A stretch of 64,000 nt of DNA from Roseibium alexandrii DFL-11 (GCF_000158095.2 NZ_CM011002.1:4010703-4074702); one strand, 5' to 3'; positions 38,189 through 47,989 are shown, counted from the first letter of the stretch. Numbers and translations are program-made. Notes: generated by a model from the letters alone, not told the origin.

Positions 38189-38632
38189 ATGCCGGTTGAT
38201 CAAACTCTTTCCGCCGATGACATCGTCGACCTTCTGAAGATGCAGCCGCATCCGGAGGGCGGGTTCTATGCAGAAACCTTTCGCGATGATGTGACGGACG
38301 CGCAGGGGCGTGCAGCCTCCACGCTGATCTATTTCCTGTTGCCGGACGGCGTGGTGTCGCGCTGGCACAAGGTGGACGCCGTGGAGACCTGGCATTGGTA
38401 TGCCGGTGCGGCGCTGGAACTGTCCATCAGCACGGGTGGCAACGACAAGCAGGTGTTCCAGCTTGGCAACGATTTGGCTGCGGGAGAGCGCCCGCAGGGC
38501 ATCGTGCCGCGCGAGGCCTGGCAACAAGCCCGCTCGCTCGGAGTGTGGACTCTCGTCGGCTGCACCGTCGCACCTGGATTTCAGTTCGAAGGATTTGAAA
38601 TGGCGCCCGAAGAGTGGGAGCCGGGGGCGTAA
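38189..38632 (+). CDS. DUF985 cupin-like protein
   Basis: 147 residues of the RmlC-like cupin superfamily. DIVDLLKMQPHPEGGFYAETFRDD at the start, RAASTLIYFLLPDGVVSRWHKVDAVETWHWYAGAAL, and WTLVGCTVAPGFQFEGFEMA at the end are the DUF985 layout. Relatives are small dimeric sugar- or metal-binding cupins without proven activity. It converges with the DUF533 gene. Confidence 0.85.
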   Translation: MPVDQTLSADDIVDLLKMQPHPEGGFYAETFRDDVTDAQGRAASTLIYFLLPDGVVSRWHKVDAVETWHWYAGAALELSISTGGNDKQVFQLGNDLAAGERPQGIVPREAWQQARSLGVWTLVGCTVAPGFQFEGFEMAPEEWEPGA

Positions 38633-38665
38633 CGCACGTCCCGGATCCCCCAGCGACTTAAGGTC

Positions 38666-39421
38666 TTAACCGGCCATCTCCGCTTCACGGACCGCCATTT
38701 CAATTTCCTGCACCAGACCTTCTTCAAGACCAAGCCGGGCGGCCAGCATCTGCAGATAGGCTTTTTCCGCCGGATGGTCCGGGTCAATGGCGAGCCGGGA
38801 CGCGGCGTAGATCTCGGCGGCCGTTTCCGGACAAGTTGCGCTGGCAACGACCTTGTCGAGATCAAGCGGCGAACGCAGCTCATCCATCAGAAATGCCTTG
38901 GCTTCGCTGTCGAGACCGGCCTCATCAATCTTCTCAAAGATCCGGTCCTGCTCGTCCCGGTCGATATGGCCGTCAGCCTTGGCGGCTGAAATCATGGCAG
39001 TGAGAAGGTTGACTGCGAACTGATTTTCGCCGCCCGGCTGCTGTGCCGGGTCAAAGGCGGTGCCGCGCGGGGCTTCCAGCGGGATCGGCTCGTCTTGCGG
39101 ATAGTGCGGGCGTGGTGCGTTTTGCTTGTTGGCCTGATGGCCCTGATAAGCTTTGTAGGCAAGACCTGCGACCAGCGCCAAGCCGCCATAAGTGACCGCT
39201 TTTTTGCCCATTTTCCGTCCGGACTTTGAGCCAAGCATCAAACCTGCAAGGCTGCCAAGCGCCAGGCCGCCACCTTGTGAGGACAGAAAATCCTTGCCCT
39301 GGGAGAGAAGATCACCGGATCCGGCACGCTGGTTCTGACCAGGATATTGGCCGCCTTGCCCACCGGGGGCGCCGCCCTGGCTTCCCAAAAACTGATCCAG
39401 CAAGGATTTTGCATCAAACAT
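38666..39421 (-). CDS. DUF533/TerB-like membrane-associated protein
   Basis: 251 residues. The N-terminal part is Gly/Gln-rich and disordered (about 12-50). A Gly-rich hydrophobic stretch GGLALGSLAGLMLGSKSGRK...YGGLALVAGLAYKAY (50-90) suits membrane association. The C-terminal TerB-like helical domain (about 140-250) has AMISAAKADGHIDRDEQDRIFEKI, a metal-binding-type acidic motif. This is the YebE/DUF533 family; tellurite resistance is not implied. The ATG has GGGAG upstream. Confidence 0.85.
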   Translation of the reverse strand: MFDAKSLLDQFLGSQGGAPGGQGGQYPGQNQRAGSGDLLSQGKDFLSSQGGGLALGSLAGLMLGSKSGRKMGKKAVTYGGLALVAGLAYKAYQGHQANKQNAPRPHYPQDEPIPLEAPRGTAFDPAQQPGGENQFAVNLLTAMISAAKADGHIDRDEQDRIFEKIDEAGLDSEAKAFLMDELRSPLDLDKVVASATCPETAAEIYAASRLAIDPDHPAEKAYLQMLAARLGLEEGLVQEIEMAVREAEMAG

Positions 39422-39557
39422 GTTTGGCTCCCTATGTCCGCCGAGGACGAAATCATCGTTCTTCAGATGGGATTTTTGCGCCCGGTCGCAAGGTTATGCC
39501 GTGATTCATGACGGTTTTTCATCAAACAGTTTGGGTCTGCGGCCGTCGTGTCGATAT

Positions 39558-40025
39558 TCACGCCAAAGGTAACAAGTTGTCGTCCTTCAACGTGTCCATC
39601 GCAATGGAGGACTTCACGTGCTGGACAGCTTCTTGGGGCAAGAGCTCGTCGTTTACGATCCGGCTGAGAGCTTTCAGGTCCCGGACGACCACTTTCAGCA
39701 TGTAATCGACATCGCCGGTAAGCGTATGGGCCTCCTGAACTTCCGGCATGGCGGTGACCATGTTGCGAAACTTGCGGGCGTTTTCCCGGCTATGGGCGCC
39801 CAAGGTCACCCCAACAAAGGCTGTCACGGTAAAGCCCAGGGCCTCGGGATTAAGGGCAGCCCGGTACCGGCGGATGATGCCGTTGTCCTCCAGTTTCTGC
39901 CGGCGCCGGGAGACCTGGCTTGCGGACAAGCCGATCGTTTCGCCGATTTCCGCATTGGTCGCGGCGGAGTTTTCCTGAAGGGCGGCGAGCAACTTCACGT
40001 CAAAGCTGTCCAGTGCAATTTGCAT
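39558..40025 (-). CDS. Lrp/AsnC family transcriptional regulator
   Basis: 155 residues. The N-terminal helix-turn-helix LDSFDVKLLAALQENSAATNAEIGETIGLSASQVSRRRQKLEDNGIIRRY is followed by a RAM ligand-binding domain (about 70-145) with EVQEAHTLTGDVDYMLKVVVRD. Such regulators sense amino acids or related acids. It is divergent from hpd across 127 nt, so it is a good candidate to regulate tyrosine breakdown (inference). Confidence 0.92.
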   Translation of the reverse strand: MQIALDSFDVKLLAALQENSAATNAEIGETIGLSASQVSRRRQKLEDNGIIRRYRAALNPEALGFTVTAFVGVTLGAHSRENARKFRNMVTAMPEVQEAHTLTGDVDYMLKVVVRDLKALSRIVNDELLPQEAVQHVKSSIAMDTLKDDNLLPLA

Positions 40026-40152
40026 GCTAATTTTTCTCTATTTGCGCACGAAAAACGCGTCACTATACGGTAAATCACGCAGATTGCACACACCCTGCGC
40101 GCGGTCCCGGGCATTCTAGACAGAAAGTTTGGACTTTTCAGGAGGATCAGCC

Positions 40153-41265
40153 ATGGGACCATTCCCGCACGATGCGCCGCCAGCGCAAATCACCCCGCAG
40201 AACCCGGCCGGTACGGACGGTTTTGAGTTTGTCGAGTTTGCCCATCCGGAGCCGGAGAAGCTCGATGCCTTGTTCCGCAAGATGGGGTATGTGCCGGTCG
40301 CGAAACACAAGACCAAAGAGATCACGCTCTACCGCCAGGGTGACATTACCTATGTTCTGAATGCGGAGCCGGGCAGCCATGCCATGCGTTTCGTTGAAGA
40401 TCATGGACCGTGTGCGCCGTCCATGGCTTGGCGCGTGGTGGATGCTCAAAAGGCCTATGACCACGCCATTTCAAAAGGGGCGGAGCCTTATGCGGATAAT
40501 GACAAGACCCTGAACGTTCCCGCCATCAAGGGCATCGGCGGCTCGCTGCTGTATTTCATTGAAGCCTACGGCGACAAGGGGTCAGCTTATTCGGCGGAAT
40601 TTAATTGGCTTGGGGATGTGGATCCGAAACCGGAAGGGGTCGGCTTCTATTACCTCGATCACCTGACGCACAACGTCTACCGCGGCAATATGGACAAGTG
40701 GTGGGATTTTTACCGCGACCTCTTTAACTTCAAACAGATCCATTTCTTCGACATCGACGGCCGGATCACCGGTCTTGTCAGCCGGGCGATCACGTCGCCC
40801 TGCGGCAAGATCCGAATTCCGCTGAACGAATCCAAGGATGACACCAGCCAGATCGAAGAGTACTTGCGCAAGTACAAGGGCGAAGGGATTCAGCACATCG
40901 CGGTTGGCTCGGACGACATCTATACCAGCACGGACAAGCTGGCGGACAACGAGCTGAAATTCATGCCGGGCCCGCCGGACACTTACTACGAGATGTCTCG
41001 TGACCGGGTGCATGGTCATGATGAACCGATCGAGCGGATGAAGCTTCACGGCATCCTGATTGATGGCGAAGGCGTCATCGACGGCGGCATGACCAAGATC
41101 CTTCTGCAAATTTTTTCTAAAACCGTCATTGGGCCTATCTTCTTTGAATTCATTCAAAGAAAAGGCGATGAGGGCTTCGGCGAAGGAAATTTCCGGGCAC
41201 TTTTTGAATCGATCGAGGAAGATCAGATCCGCCGGGGTGTTTTAAATACAGAGGCTGCTGAATAG
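40153..41265 (+). CDS. hpd: 4-hydroxyphenylpyruvate dioxygenase
   Basis: 370 residues. It converts 4-hydroxyphenylpyruvate to homogentisate in tyrosine catabolism with Fe(II). Probable iron ligands are His170 (YLDHLTHNVYRG), His248 (GIQHIAVGSDDIY) and Glu332 (PIFFEFIQRKGDEGFGEGN). ATG 40153 follows AGGAGGAT with a 6-nt gap, a better start than the ATG at 40129. The homogentisate pathway genes (hmgA, maleylacetoacetate isomerase) are not in the window. It ends in a strong terminator. Confidence 0.95.
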   Translation: MGPFPHDAPPAQITPQNPAGTDGFEFVEFAHPEPEKLDALFRKMGYVPVAKHKTKEITLYRQGDITYVLNAEPGSHAMRFVEDHGPCAPSMAWRVVDAQKAYDHAISKGAEPYADNDKTLNVPAIKGIGGSLLYFIEAYGDKGSAYSAEFNWLGDVDPKPEGVGFYYLDHLTHNVYRGNMDKWWDFYRDLFNFKQIHFFDIDGRITGLVSRAITSPCGKIRIPLNESKDDTSQIEEYLRKYKGEGIQHIAVGSDDIYTSTDKLADNELKFMPGPPDTYYEMSRDRVHGHDEPIERMKLHGILIDGEGVIDGGMTKILLQIFSKTVIGPIFFEFIQRKGDEGFGEGNFRALFESIEEDQIRRGVLNTEAAE

Positions 41266-41299
41266 GCCCTCTATTGCATTGTCTAAGCACACACTTGAG

Positions 41300-41329
41300 C
41301 CCTCACACCTTGGTGTGAGGGTCTTTTTT
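41300..41329 (+). terminator. Intrinsic terminator after hpd
   Basis: The 10-nt arms CCCTCACACC / GGTGTGAGGG at 41300-41321 are followed by TCTTTTTTG, 34 nt after the hpd stop. Confidence 0.9.
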
Positions 41330-41354
41330 GGTTGCTGTAGCCCCGGACTGCAGT

Positions 41355-42299
41355 TCAGTCCTTGATTTTTTGCTCCAGGACATCCCAGACCTTTGCCGCG
41401 ACATCCGGGCCACCGAGGTTCTGGATGGCGCGAATGCCAGTTGGCGCGGTCACGTTGATTTCCGTCAGCATGCCGTCGATGACATCGATTCCGACCAGGA
41501 TCAGACCTTTTTCACGAAGGGACGGCCCGAGGCGGGCGCAGATTTCGCGTTCCCGTTCTGTCAGATCGCTGTCCGTCGGCGCGCCGCCACGCACCATGTT
41601 GGAACGCAGATCTCCGGCGGCCGGGACGCGGTTCACCGCGCCGGCAAACTCTCCGTTGACAAGGAGAATGCGCTTGTCGCCGTGTTTTACATTCGGCAGG
41701 AACTGCTGAATCACCCAGGGCTCGCGGAAGGTGGCGGCAAAGAAGTCGTACAGTGAGCCGTAGTTCAGGTCATCTTTTGTGATCCGGAACACCGCCGCGC
41801 CGCCATGGCCGAAAAGCGGCTTCATGACGATATCACCGTATTCTTCCCGGAAGAGGTCGATTTCTGCCCGGTCCTTGGTGATCAGGGTCGGCGGCATCAA
41901 ATCCGGAAATTCGGTGACGAACAGTTTTTCCGGCGCATTGCGCACTTCCGTTGGATCGTTGACCACCAGAGTGTCCGGGTGGATCTTATCCAAGATATGC
42001 GTCGCTGCGATATAGGAAAGGTCGAACGGCGGGTCCTGCCGCATCAACACCACATCAATCTCGCGCATGTCGGTGCGCGTCCGCTCACCGAGCGTGAAGT
42101 GGTTGCCCTTTTCGTCGCGGACCGTAACGGGTTCCAACGCGCAGAAGACCTCATCCCCGCGCAGTGCCAGCCGGTCCGGTGTGTAGTGATAGAGCTCGTG
42201 GCCGCGCTTTTGTGCCTCCAACATCATCGCAAAGGCGCTGTCGCCGGCAATGTTGATGGATTCGATGTGGTCCATCTGGACCGCGACTTTTATCGGCAT
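41355..42299 (-). CDS. gshB: Glutathione synthetase
   Basis: 314 residues. It ligates glycine to gamma-glutamylcysteine with ATP. The start [25 protein letters not shown] is typical of bacterial GshB. The ATP-grasp core has [56 protein letters not shown] and [23 protein letters not shown] 42299 has GGGAGTGG upstream; the open frame extends 42 codons further without support. It lies 109 nt after yraN and is probably in the same run. Confidence 0.94.
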   Translation of the reverse strand: MPIKVAVQMDHIESINIAGDSAFAMMLEAQKRGHELYHYTPDRLALRGDEVFCALEPVTVRDEKGNHFTLGERTRTDMREIDVVLMRQDPPFDLSYIAATHILDKIHPDTLVVNDPTEVRNAPEKLFVTEFPDLMPPTLITKDRAEIDLFREEYGDIVMKPLFGHGGAAVFRITKDDLNYGSLYDFFAATFREPWVIQQFLPNVKHGDKRILLVNGEFAGAVNRVPAAGDLRSNMVRGGAPTDSDLTEREREICARLGPSLREKGLILVGIDVIDGMLTEINVTAPTGIRAIQNLGGPDVAAKVWDVLEQKIKD

Positions 42300-42408
42300 A
42301 AGGCCACTCCCGGCGGGGGCGCCATCCGTTTGAAACGGTGCGCTTGGGGCGAAAGACTGTTCGCCGCAGATATGCGGTCCGGGACAGGGTTTGTCCAGAG
42401 GTAGCGTT

Positions 42409-42795
42409 TCAGTCTCTCGCCTCAAAGGCGTTCACGATCCGCTCAGGAAGGGCCCACGGGCGAATGATCATCACGTCAAACCGGAGCGTGAAAAAGCCGG
42501 CTTTCGGATGCTCGGCAACGAAGATCTTTGCGGCCCGGACGATTCGCTTTTGGCTTGCAGGGCTCACGGCTTCAAGCGCGGCTTGCCGGGATTTACGCGC
42601 CTTGACCTCGATAAAGGCGACGGTCTTGCGTTTCTTGACGATCAGGTCAATTTCGCCTGCCTTTGTCTTGTAGCGTTGCTTCAGGATGCGCCAGCCGGTT
42701 AGCCGCAAGTACCAGGCAGCAAAATTTTCGGCAGACAGACCACGGATATGCGCCTTGCGGCGGCGTTCGGTTGTCTGGCCGTCGCCTTTTGCCAT
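42409..42795 (-). CDS. yraN: YraN family protein (UPF0102, endonuclease-like)
   Basis: 128 residues with a restriction-endonuclease-like PD-(D/E)XK core: [42 protein letters not shown] precedes it and RFDVMII follows. The family occurs next to rsmI in many bacteria, as here (2-nt gap). A role in DNA repair or transformation is proposed for relatives but unproven. Confidence 0.92.
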   Translation of the reverse strand: MAKGDGQTTERRRKAHIRGLSAENFAAWYLRLTGWRILKQRYKTKAGEIDLIVKKRKTVAFIEVKARKSRQAALEAVSPASQKRIVRAAKIFVAEHPKAGFFTLRFDVMIIRPWALPERIVNAFEARD

Positions 42796-42797
42796 GG

Positions 42798-43709
42798 TCA
42801 GCCACCTGCCTTGAGTTCGAGCGCGCGTTTATAGACTTCGCTGCGATCGAGACCCGTTGCCTTTGAAACCTGTTTTGCGGCTGCGCTGACGGGCATATCT
42901 GACAGCGCTTCCCGAAGCAGGGTGTCGAGGTCTTTCGCATCTGCTTCCGGTTTTTCTTCGGGCGGCTCCACCAGGATGACAATTTCGCCCTTCACCGTTT
43001 GATCTGCGAACCGGTTGCTGAGTTCTGCCAGCGTTCCCCGCTCGAATGTCTCGAATCGTTTGGTGAGCTCGCGGGCGACCACGGCTTCTCGCGTTTCGCC
43101 AAAAACCGCTGCCATAAGTTCCAGGGTTGCCGCTGTCCGATGAGGCGATTCAAAGAAAATCAGCGTGGCCGGAATTTTGGCGAGTTCTTCAAGACGCTTG
43201 GTCTTGGGGCCACCCTTTTGCGGCAGAAATCCGGCAAACAAAACCGTGTCGCTGGGAAGCCCGGACGCAACCAGACCTGCGAGCGGGGCGGAGGCGCCAG
43301 GGATCGGGAACACCTTGTATCCGGCTGCCACAACGTCCCGGACCAGCCTGTAGCCCGGATCAGACACCAGCGGCGTGCCGGCATCGGATACAAGGGCAAC
43401 CGCATTGCCGGCTTCGAGTTCTCCGAGAATTTTTGGCCGCTGCTTATCCGCGTTGTGTTCGTGGTAAGGAAGAAGCGGGGTCTTGAGGCCGAATTTCTGC
43501 GTAAGCGTTGATGTTATCCGCGTATCTTCACACGCGATCATGCTCGCGGCCGCGAGCGTTTCCAGCGCGCGCACGGTGATGTCGCCGAGGTTTCCGATCG
43601 GCGTGGAGACAATATAGAGCGCGGGTTCCAGATTGGGCGCCGTAAAGGCGTGTTCCGACAAGCTGTAACGGTTTTTGGAACCTGTCTGTTCGCCGCTTGG
43701 CTCTGTCAT
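42798..43709 (-). CDS. rsmI: 16S rRNA (cytidine1402-2'-O)-methyltransferase
   Basis: 303 residues. It methylates the ribose of C1402 in the 30S decoding centre. ALYIVSTPIGNLGDITVRALETL, ACEDTRITSTLTQKF, LVSDAGTPLVSDPGYRLV and FAGFLPQKGGPKTKRLEEL are the tetrapyrrole-methylase-fold signatures of RsmI. ATG 43709 has AAGGGA upstream; a GTG 15 nt earlier is possible. It is the first gene of the rsmI-yraN-gshB run and is divergent from the PBP-activator lipoprotein, the usual alphaproteobacterial arrangement. Confidence 0.95.
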   Translation of the reverse strand: MTEPSGEQTGSKNRYSLSEHAFTAPNLEPALYIVSTPIGNLGDITVRALETLAAASMIACEDTRITSTLTQKFGLKTPLLPYHEHNADKQRPKILGELEAGNAVALVSDAGTPLVSDPGYRLVRDVVAAGYKVFPIPGASAPLAGLVASGLPSDTVLFAGFLPQKGGPKTKRLEELAKIPATLIFFESPHRTAATLELMAAVFGETREAVVARELTKRFETFERGTLAELSNRFADQTVKGEIVILVEPPEEKPEADAKDLDTLLREALSDMPVSAAAKQVSKATGLDRSEVYKRALELKAGG

Positions 43710-43885
43710 CACGGATCCCTTCACCTCAATTCAAATCCTCGGTTCCGATCTCAAGGACGTCCCGATTTTCTTGCGCTACCTGTCAGAAAGACGCAATGCA
43801 AGGCAAATCCACTATTCATGCCGCGTTGCGCGGCTGAAAACTGGACAGCGCATTCGTTAATCCTTAAGTCTGGGGCAAAGGGTGG

Positions 43886-45118
43886 ATGGAAATCAGACAC
43901 ATGGACGAAACGGACGCCATTGTTCGGCATCGAAGACGCACATTCTTGAAAACCGCTTTGGCCGGTGCCAGTACGCTGGCGCTTGGGGGCTGCCTGGGCT
44001 CATCCCTTGGAACGATGCCTGGCGAACAGATCCAGCCGGGCGCCCAACCGCAGGTGACCGGTGAAACAATCGGCACAGGGGCGGTTCGGGTCGGACTTAT
44101 GCTTCCGCTTTCTTCAAGTGGGGGCAATGCGTCGATCGGAACCGTTTTCAAAAACTCCGCTGCGCTGGCGCTTCAAAACTTTCCAAATTCGGATGTGCAG
44201 CTTCTGGTGAAAGACACCGGAGGGACCACGGAAGGGGGCCGTGCGGCCGCGCAGCAGGCGATCTCTGAAGGCGCCGAGCTGATCCTCGGACCTGTCTTTG
44301 CCCCGGCAGTATCGGGCGCCGGTTCAGCTGCAAGGGCGGCAGGTGTTCCGGTGATAGCGTTTTCGACCGATACATCTGTCGCCGCACGCGGCATCTACCT
44401 GTTGAGCTTCCTTCCGGAAAGCGATGTGAAGCGCATCATCGGATATGCGAGCAGCCAGCAGAAGCGATCCTACGCTGCTCTCCTTCCGAACGATTCTTAT
44501 GGCAGTGTGGTTGAGGCCGCGTTCCGTCAGGAAGTCGGCCGTACGGGCGGACGGATCGCAACTATTCAGCGCTATAACGTCAGTGGTTCGGACACGTCCG
44601 ACCTGGTGGTCAAGGCCAATGCGCTTCAGTCGTCTTTGACCAGCATCGACGCTTTGTTTGTCCCCGCTGGCGGACCTGTGCCTGGCCTCGTGATGCAAAC
44701 CTTGATGGGGCTGAATGCCGAGATCGGCAACATCAAGCTGCTCGGCTCGGGTCAGTGGGACACGCCGCAGGTGAAGAACAATCCGACCCTGACAGGCTCT
44801 TGGTTCGCAGGTCCCGAAGACAGTGGGTTCCGCGGGTTTGCGCAGCGCTATCAACAAACTTATGGTGCGCCTCCGCCGCGCAATGCCAGCCTTGTTTATG
44901 ACGGCGTTACACTGGCAGCCGGCCTGATCCGCTCCGCCGGACCTCAAAGGTTCCAACAGAGCATTTTGACCAACCGCGATGGATTCCTTGGAATTGACGG
45001 CTTGTTCCGCTTCAAGCCGAATGGTCTCAATGAACGCGGACTTGCGGTGTATCAGGTCACGGGCTCCGGCAGTCAGGTTGTGTCCGCTGCTCCGCGCGAT
45101 TTCCGTTCCGGTTTCTGA
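43886..45118 (+). CDS. Penicillin-binding protein activator (LpoA-like) lipoprotein
   Basis: 410 residues. A lipobox LALGGC (about 31-36) follows a twin-arginine-like HRRRTFLKTALAGAST, so it is an exported lipoprotein. The rest is a type 1 periplasmic binding fold of the Leu/Ile/Val-binding superfamily: VRVGLMLPLSSSGGNASIGTVFKN, GAELILGPVFAPAVSGAGSAAR, VPVIAFSTD, YAALLPNDSYGSVV. By family and position next to rsmI it is the counterpart of LpoA, which activates peptidoglycan synthases; the activation role here is inferred. ATG 43886 or 43901 could be the start. Confidence 0.85.
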   Translation: MEIRHMDETDAIVRHRRRTFLKTALAGASTLALGGCLGSSLGTMPGEQIQPGAQPQVTGETIGTGAVRVGLMLPLSSSGGNASIGTVFKNSAALALQNFPNSDVQLLVKDTGGTTEGGRAAAQQAISEGAELILGPVFAPAVSGAGSAARAAGVPVIAFSTDTSVAARGIYLLSFLPESDVKRIIGYASSQQKRSYAALLPNDSYGSVVEAAFRQEVGRTGGRIATIQRYNVSGSDTSDLVVKANALQSSLTSIDALFVPAGGPVPGLVMQTLMGLNAEIGNIKLLGSGQWDTPQVKNNPTLTGSWFAGPEDSGFRGFAQRYQQTYGAPPPRNASLVYDGVTLAAGLIRSAGPQRFQQSILTNRDGFLGIDGLFRFKPNGLNERGLAVYQVTGSGSQVVSAAPRDFRSGF

Positions 45119-45148
45119 CCTCCATCGCCTCTTGGGAGTATATTTCCG

Positions 45149-46381
45149 ATGCTTGCCGGCAAAGAGATTGTCCTGATCATTAGCGGCGGCATCGCTGCTT
45201 ACAAATCTCTGGACCTGATCCGGCGGCTCAAGGAACGGGGCGCACGGGTTGTCCCGATCATGACGGATGGTGCACAGGAGTTCATCACGCCGCTGGCGGT
45301 GGGTGCCTTGAGCGCTGAAAAGGTGTTCACCAACCTGTTCGACCGGGAAGCGGAGCATGATGTGGGTCACATCCGCCTTGCCCGGGATCATGATCTGATC
45401 CTTGTCGCGCCTGCAACGGCCAATCTGATGGCCAAGATGGCCCATGGCATTGCCGATGATCTTGCGACGGCCGTTTTGCTTGCAACTGACAAACCGGTTC
45501 TGCTGGCCCCGGCAATGAATCCGAAGATGTGGCAAAACCCGGCAACACTGAAAAATTTGGACATCTTGCGTCAGCGCGGCATTGCATTCATCGGGCCTGC
45601 CAGCGGTGAAATGGCGGAAAAAGGCGAAGCCGGGGTTGGCCGCATGAGCGAGCCTTTGGACATTGCCGGGGCAGCCGAACGCCTTTTGCGGGATCAGGCG
45701 ATAGCAGCAGGGAAGCTGCCGATGGCCGGGAAGCATGTCTTGATCACATCCGGTCCGACCCATGAGCCGATCGACCCGGTGCGCTATATCGCCAACCGGT
45801 CTTCCGGCAAGCAAGGCCATGCCCTTGCCGAAGCAGCGTTTGCGGCGGGTGCGCGGGTGACACTGGTTTCCGGTCCGGTGACGATCCCCGACCCGGACCA
45901 TGTCACGACGATCCACGTTGAATCTGCGGCAGAGATGATGGCAGCTGTTGAGCAGAACCTGCCCGCGGATATCGCAATCATGGCCGCAGCTGTTGCTGAC
46001 TGGCGCGTTGTCTCGGAAGGTGATCAGAAGATCAAGAAAGACGGCAGCGGCAAACCGCCTGGCTTGGAACTCACCGAGAATCCAGACATTCTAAGAACCA
46101 TCGGCCACCACAAAACACTGAGACCATCTCTCCTGATCGGCTTTGCCGCCGAAACTCAGGACCTCATCAAAAATGCGGCCGCGAAGTTGGAGCGAAAACG
46201 GGCCGACTGGATTGTCGCCAACGATGTAAGCCCTGCAACGGGCATCATGGGCGGCGACGCCAACACCATAAGGCTGGTCAGCGCCAATGGCGTGGAAGAC
46301 TGGCCTGCGATGGACAAGAAAGACGTTGCCCGCCAACTGATTGCCCGGGCTGCAGAGATGCTCAGCAGAGATAAATCGTAA
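45149..46381 (+). CDS. coaBC: Bifunctional phosphopantothenoylcysteine decarboxylase/ligase
   Basis: 410 residues. Two steps of coenzyme A synthesis. The N-terminal CoaC flavoprotein (1-185) has IVLIISGGIAAYKSLDLIRRL, DVGHIRLARDHDLILVAPATANLMAKMAHGIADDL and PAMNPKMWQNPAT. The C-terminal CoaB ligase (190-405) has HVLITSGPTHEPIDPVRYIANRSSGKQG and LIGFAAETQ. In many alphaproteobacteria dut follows coaBC directly; here dut (49219) is separated by four minus-strand genes. Confidence 0.96.
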   Translation: MLAGKEIVLIISGGIAAYKSLDLIRRLKERGARVVPIMTDGAQEFITPLAVGALSAEKVFTNLFDREAEHDVGHIRLARDHDLILVAPATANLMAKMAHGIADDLATAVLLATDKPVLLAPAMNPKMWQNPATLKNLDILRQRGIAFIGPASGEMAEKGEAGVGRMSEPLDIAGAAERLLRDQAIAAGKLPMAGKHVLITSGPTHEPIDPVRYIANRSSGKQGHALAEAAFAAGARVTLVSGPVTIPDPDHVTTIHVESAAEMMAAVEQNLPADIAIMAAAVADWRVVSEGDQKIKKDGSGKPPGLELTENPDILRTIGHHKTLRPSLLIGFAAETQDLIKNAAAKLERKRADWIVANDVSPATGIMGGDANTIRLVSANGVEDWPAMDKKDVARQLIARAAEMLSRDKS

Positions 46382-46390
46382 CAGCCCGTC

Positions 46391-46945
46391 TCACCGGTGC
46401 GTGCAGTGGCCGGCGAGTGCCTGAAGCCGGTCCTGTGGTGAGCCTGTCAGTTCCAGAATGGCCAGCGCCTCTGTAATCAATCCCAGAGAATCCTCTTGCA
46501 GGATCTGTTTCAATTGTTCGTCGACCGCGCTCCGCAGCTGTTGCATTTCTGCATTTTGCCCCGTCCCATCGGGTGAGCCGATAGGAAGAAATACGATCAG
46601 ATCCAGAGACTGGAGAGCCGCTTCAATCTTTTGAAGCAAGCGTCCTGATGGCACCCACTCTTCGCCGCCCTGTTCACTCAAGACCTCCAAATATGCGATC
46701 AGATCAAATGGGCAGCGGTCGAAGAGCACTTTGTCGTCAGATTTTGTCTCGAGCACCGTACGGATGTTTTGATCGAGCTGGCTTGAAAAGTCGTCGATCG
46801 TTGGCGGGTCCGAAAAGCTATGCCCTTTCTGAAGAAGCTCGAAGTAGGGCTCCGGAACAGGATGGTACTCCGGCTTCAGGGCAGCGAAATCTTCGATGAG
46901 TGTTGTCTTGCCGGTTCCATGTGTTCCGGTCACTGCAATTCGCAT
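46391..46945 (-). CDS. P-loop ATPase/kinase-like protein
   Basis: 184 residues. The P-loop GTHGTGKT is at 7-14, and VLFDRCPFDLIAYL resembles the DRxxxD region of nucleoside/NadR-type kinases (AAA_28-like). LDLIVFLPIG gives a Walker B-like strand. The substrate is not evident; options are a small-molecule kinase or a nucleotide-binding switch. It is the last of a run of minus-strand genes inserted between coaBC and dut. Confidence 0.75.
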   Translation of the reverse strand: MRIAVTGTHGTGKTTLIEDFAALKPEYHPVPEPYFELLQKGHSFSDPPTIDDFSSQLDQNIRTVLETKSDDKVLFDRCPFDLIAYLEVLSEQGGEEWVPSGRLLQKIEAALQSLDLIVFLPIGSPDGTGQNAEMQQLRSAVDEQLKQILQEDSLGLITEALAILELTGSPQDRLQALAGHCTHR

Positions 46946-47031
46946 TTTGTGCCCTCTGCCAACAAAAGCGCGATATCAAAGACACGGCCTTTGGTCCAGC
47001 GGTGAGTGACACGCACAGCAGTCAGAGGCAG

Positions 47032-47817
47032 TTACTGGAACCGATAGTAACTCATGCTTATTGAGCCGTATTCGTAGCTCCGGTGCAGGAGCTCGGGCTT
47101 TTTCCCACTGCCTGCAGCGCCAAAGGGAAAGAACAGCGGCAACAGGTGCTCTTCTGTCGGGTGGTTCTGGCGAAAGTCGGGGGCAGCTTCCAGGTTGTCG
47201 AAGTAGTTCAGTTGCCCAGTGTCCAGTCCCGTGTCTAGCCAGGCATCGAACCCCGTTGCCCAGGCCGGAACTTGCGATCCATCCGGCCCAATGGCTCTTA
47301 AATTGTGGGTGGTGCTGCCAGAGCCGGCGATCAGGACACCTTTTTCCGACAACGGTGCCACAGCTGCTCCGAGTGCGTAGATCGTTTCCGGAGAGCTGTT
47401 GTTTGGGAGCGAAATTTGAACAACCGGGATGTCTGCGTCCGGGAAGGCCAGTGACAAAGGCACCCAGGCCCCATGATCAAGACCCCAGTCAGCATCTTGT
47501 TCAGGATCCAGTCCGGCAGCGCTTAGAATTGAAACCACCTCTTGAACTGCACTTGCGTCTGCCGAAGCGGGGTAGGAGATTTCATAGAGTTCGTCTGGGA
47601 AACCTCGGAAGTCGTGATATGTGCGCAAAGGGCCTGGAGCCGAGATCTTCAGTCCTTCTGTTTCCCAATGAGCGGACAAGATCAAAATGAAGCGTGGCTG
47701 CTCCATATCCTTGCCGAAATGTTTCAAAAAACGGCTCGCCGGTGTGTCCCGCACGGCCAGTGTCGGCGCGCCATGGGCAAAGAAAACAGGAGGAATTGGC
47801 GTTTGATGATCCGGCAT
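47032..47817 (-). CDS. Class III extradiol ring-cleavage dioxygenase (DODA/YgiD type)
   Basis: 261 residues. Metal ligands of the LigB-type fold are visible: His15 (VFFAHGAPTL), His50 (LILSAHWETEG) and the later His in GSGSTTHNLRAI. WGLDHGAWVPLSLAFPDADIPVVQISL is typical of 4,5-DOPA dioxygenase and YgiD proteins. The natural substrate is usually unknown. It is a single gene with an upstream gap of about 200 nt before the OmpA gene end. Confidence 0.88.
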   Translation of the reverse strand: MPDHQTPIPPVFFAHGAPTLAVRDTPASRFLKHFGKDMEQPRFILILSAHWETEGLKISAPGPLRTYHDFRGFPDELYEISYPASADASAVQEVVSILSAAGLDPEQDADWGLDHGAWVPLSLAFPDADIPVVQISLPNNSSPETIYALGAAVAPLSEKGVLIAGSGSTTHNLRAIGPDGSQVPAWATGFDAWLDTGLDTGQLNYFDNLEAAPDFRQNHPTEEHLLPLFFPFGAAGSGKKPELLHRSYEYGSISMSYYRFQ

Positions 47818-47989
47818 TGGTCTACTCCATGCTTACGGCCAAGTGGGCCTCATCATAGAAATAAACCGTTCGGGGTTTTTCTGAAGATCAGAGCTGTTTG
47901 ACACATTGTTCAATGAGGTTAAACAACGAGTGCGAACATATCAAAATTGGCTATTTTGGGTGACGTAATCTGACGTGTGACACATGGTA

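Noticed and set aside
44324..45916. Open frame of 530 codons on the minus strand
   Set aside because: It covers the lipoprotein and coaBC genes in antisense. Its composition is Arg/His/Gln-rich and no domain is visible.
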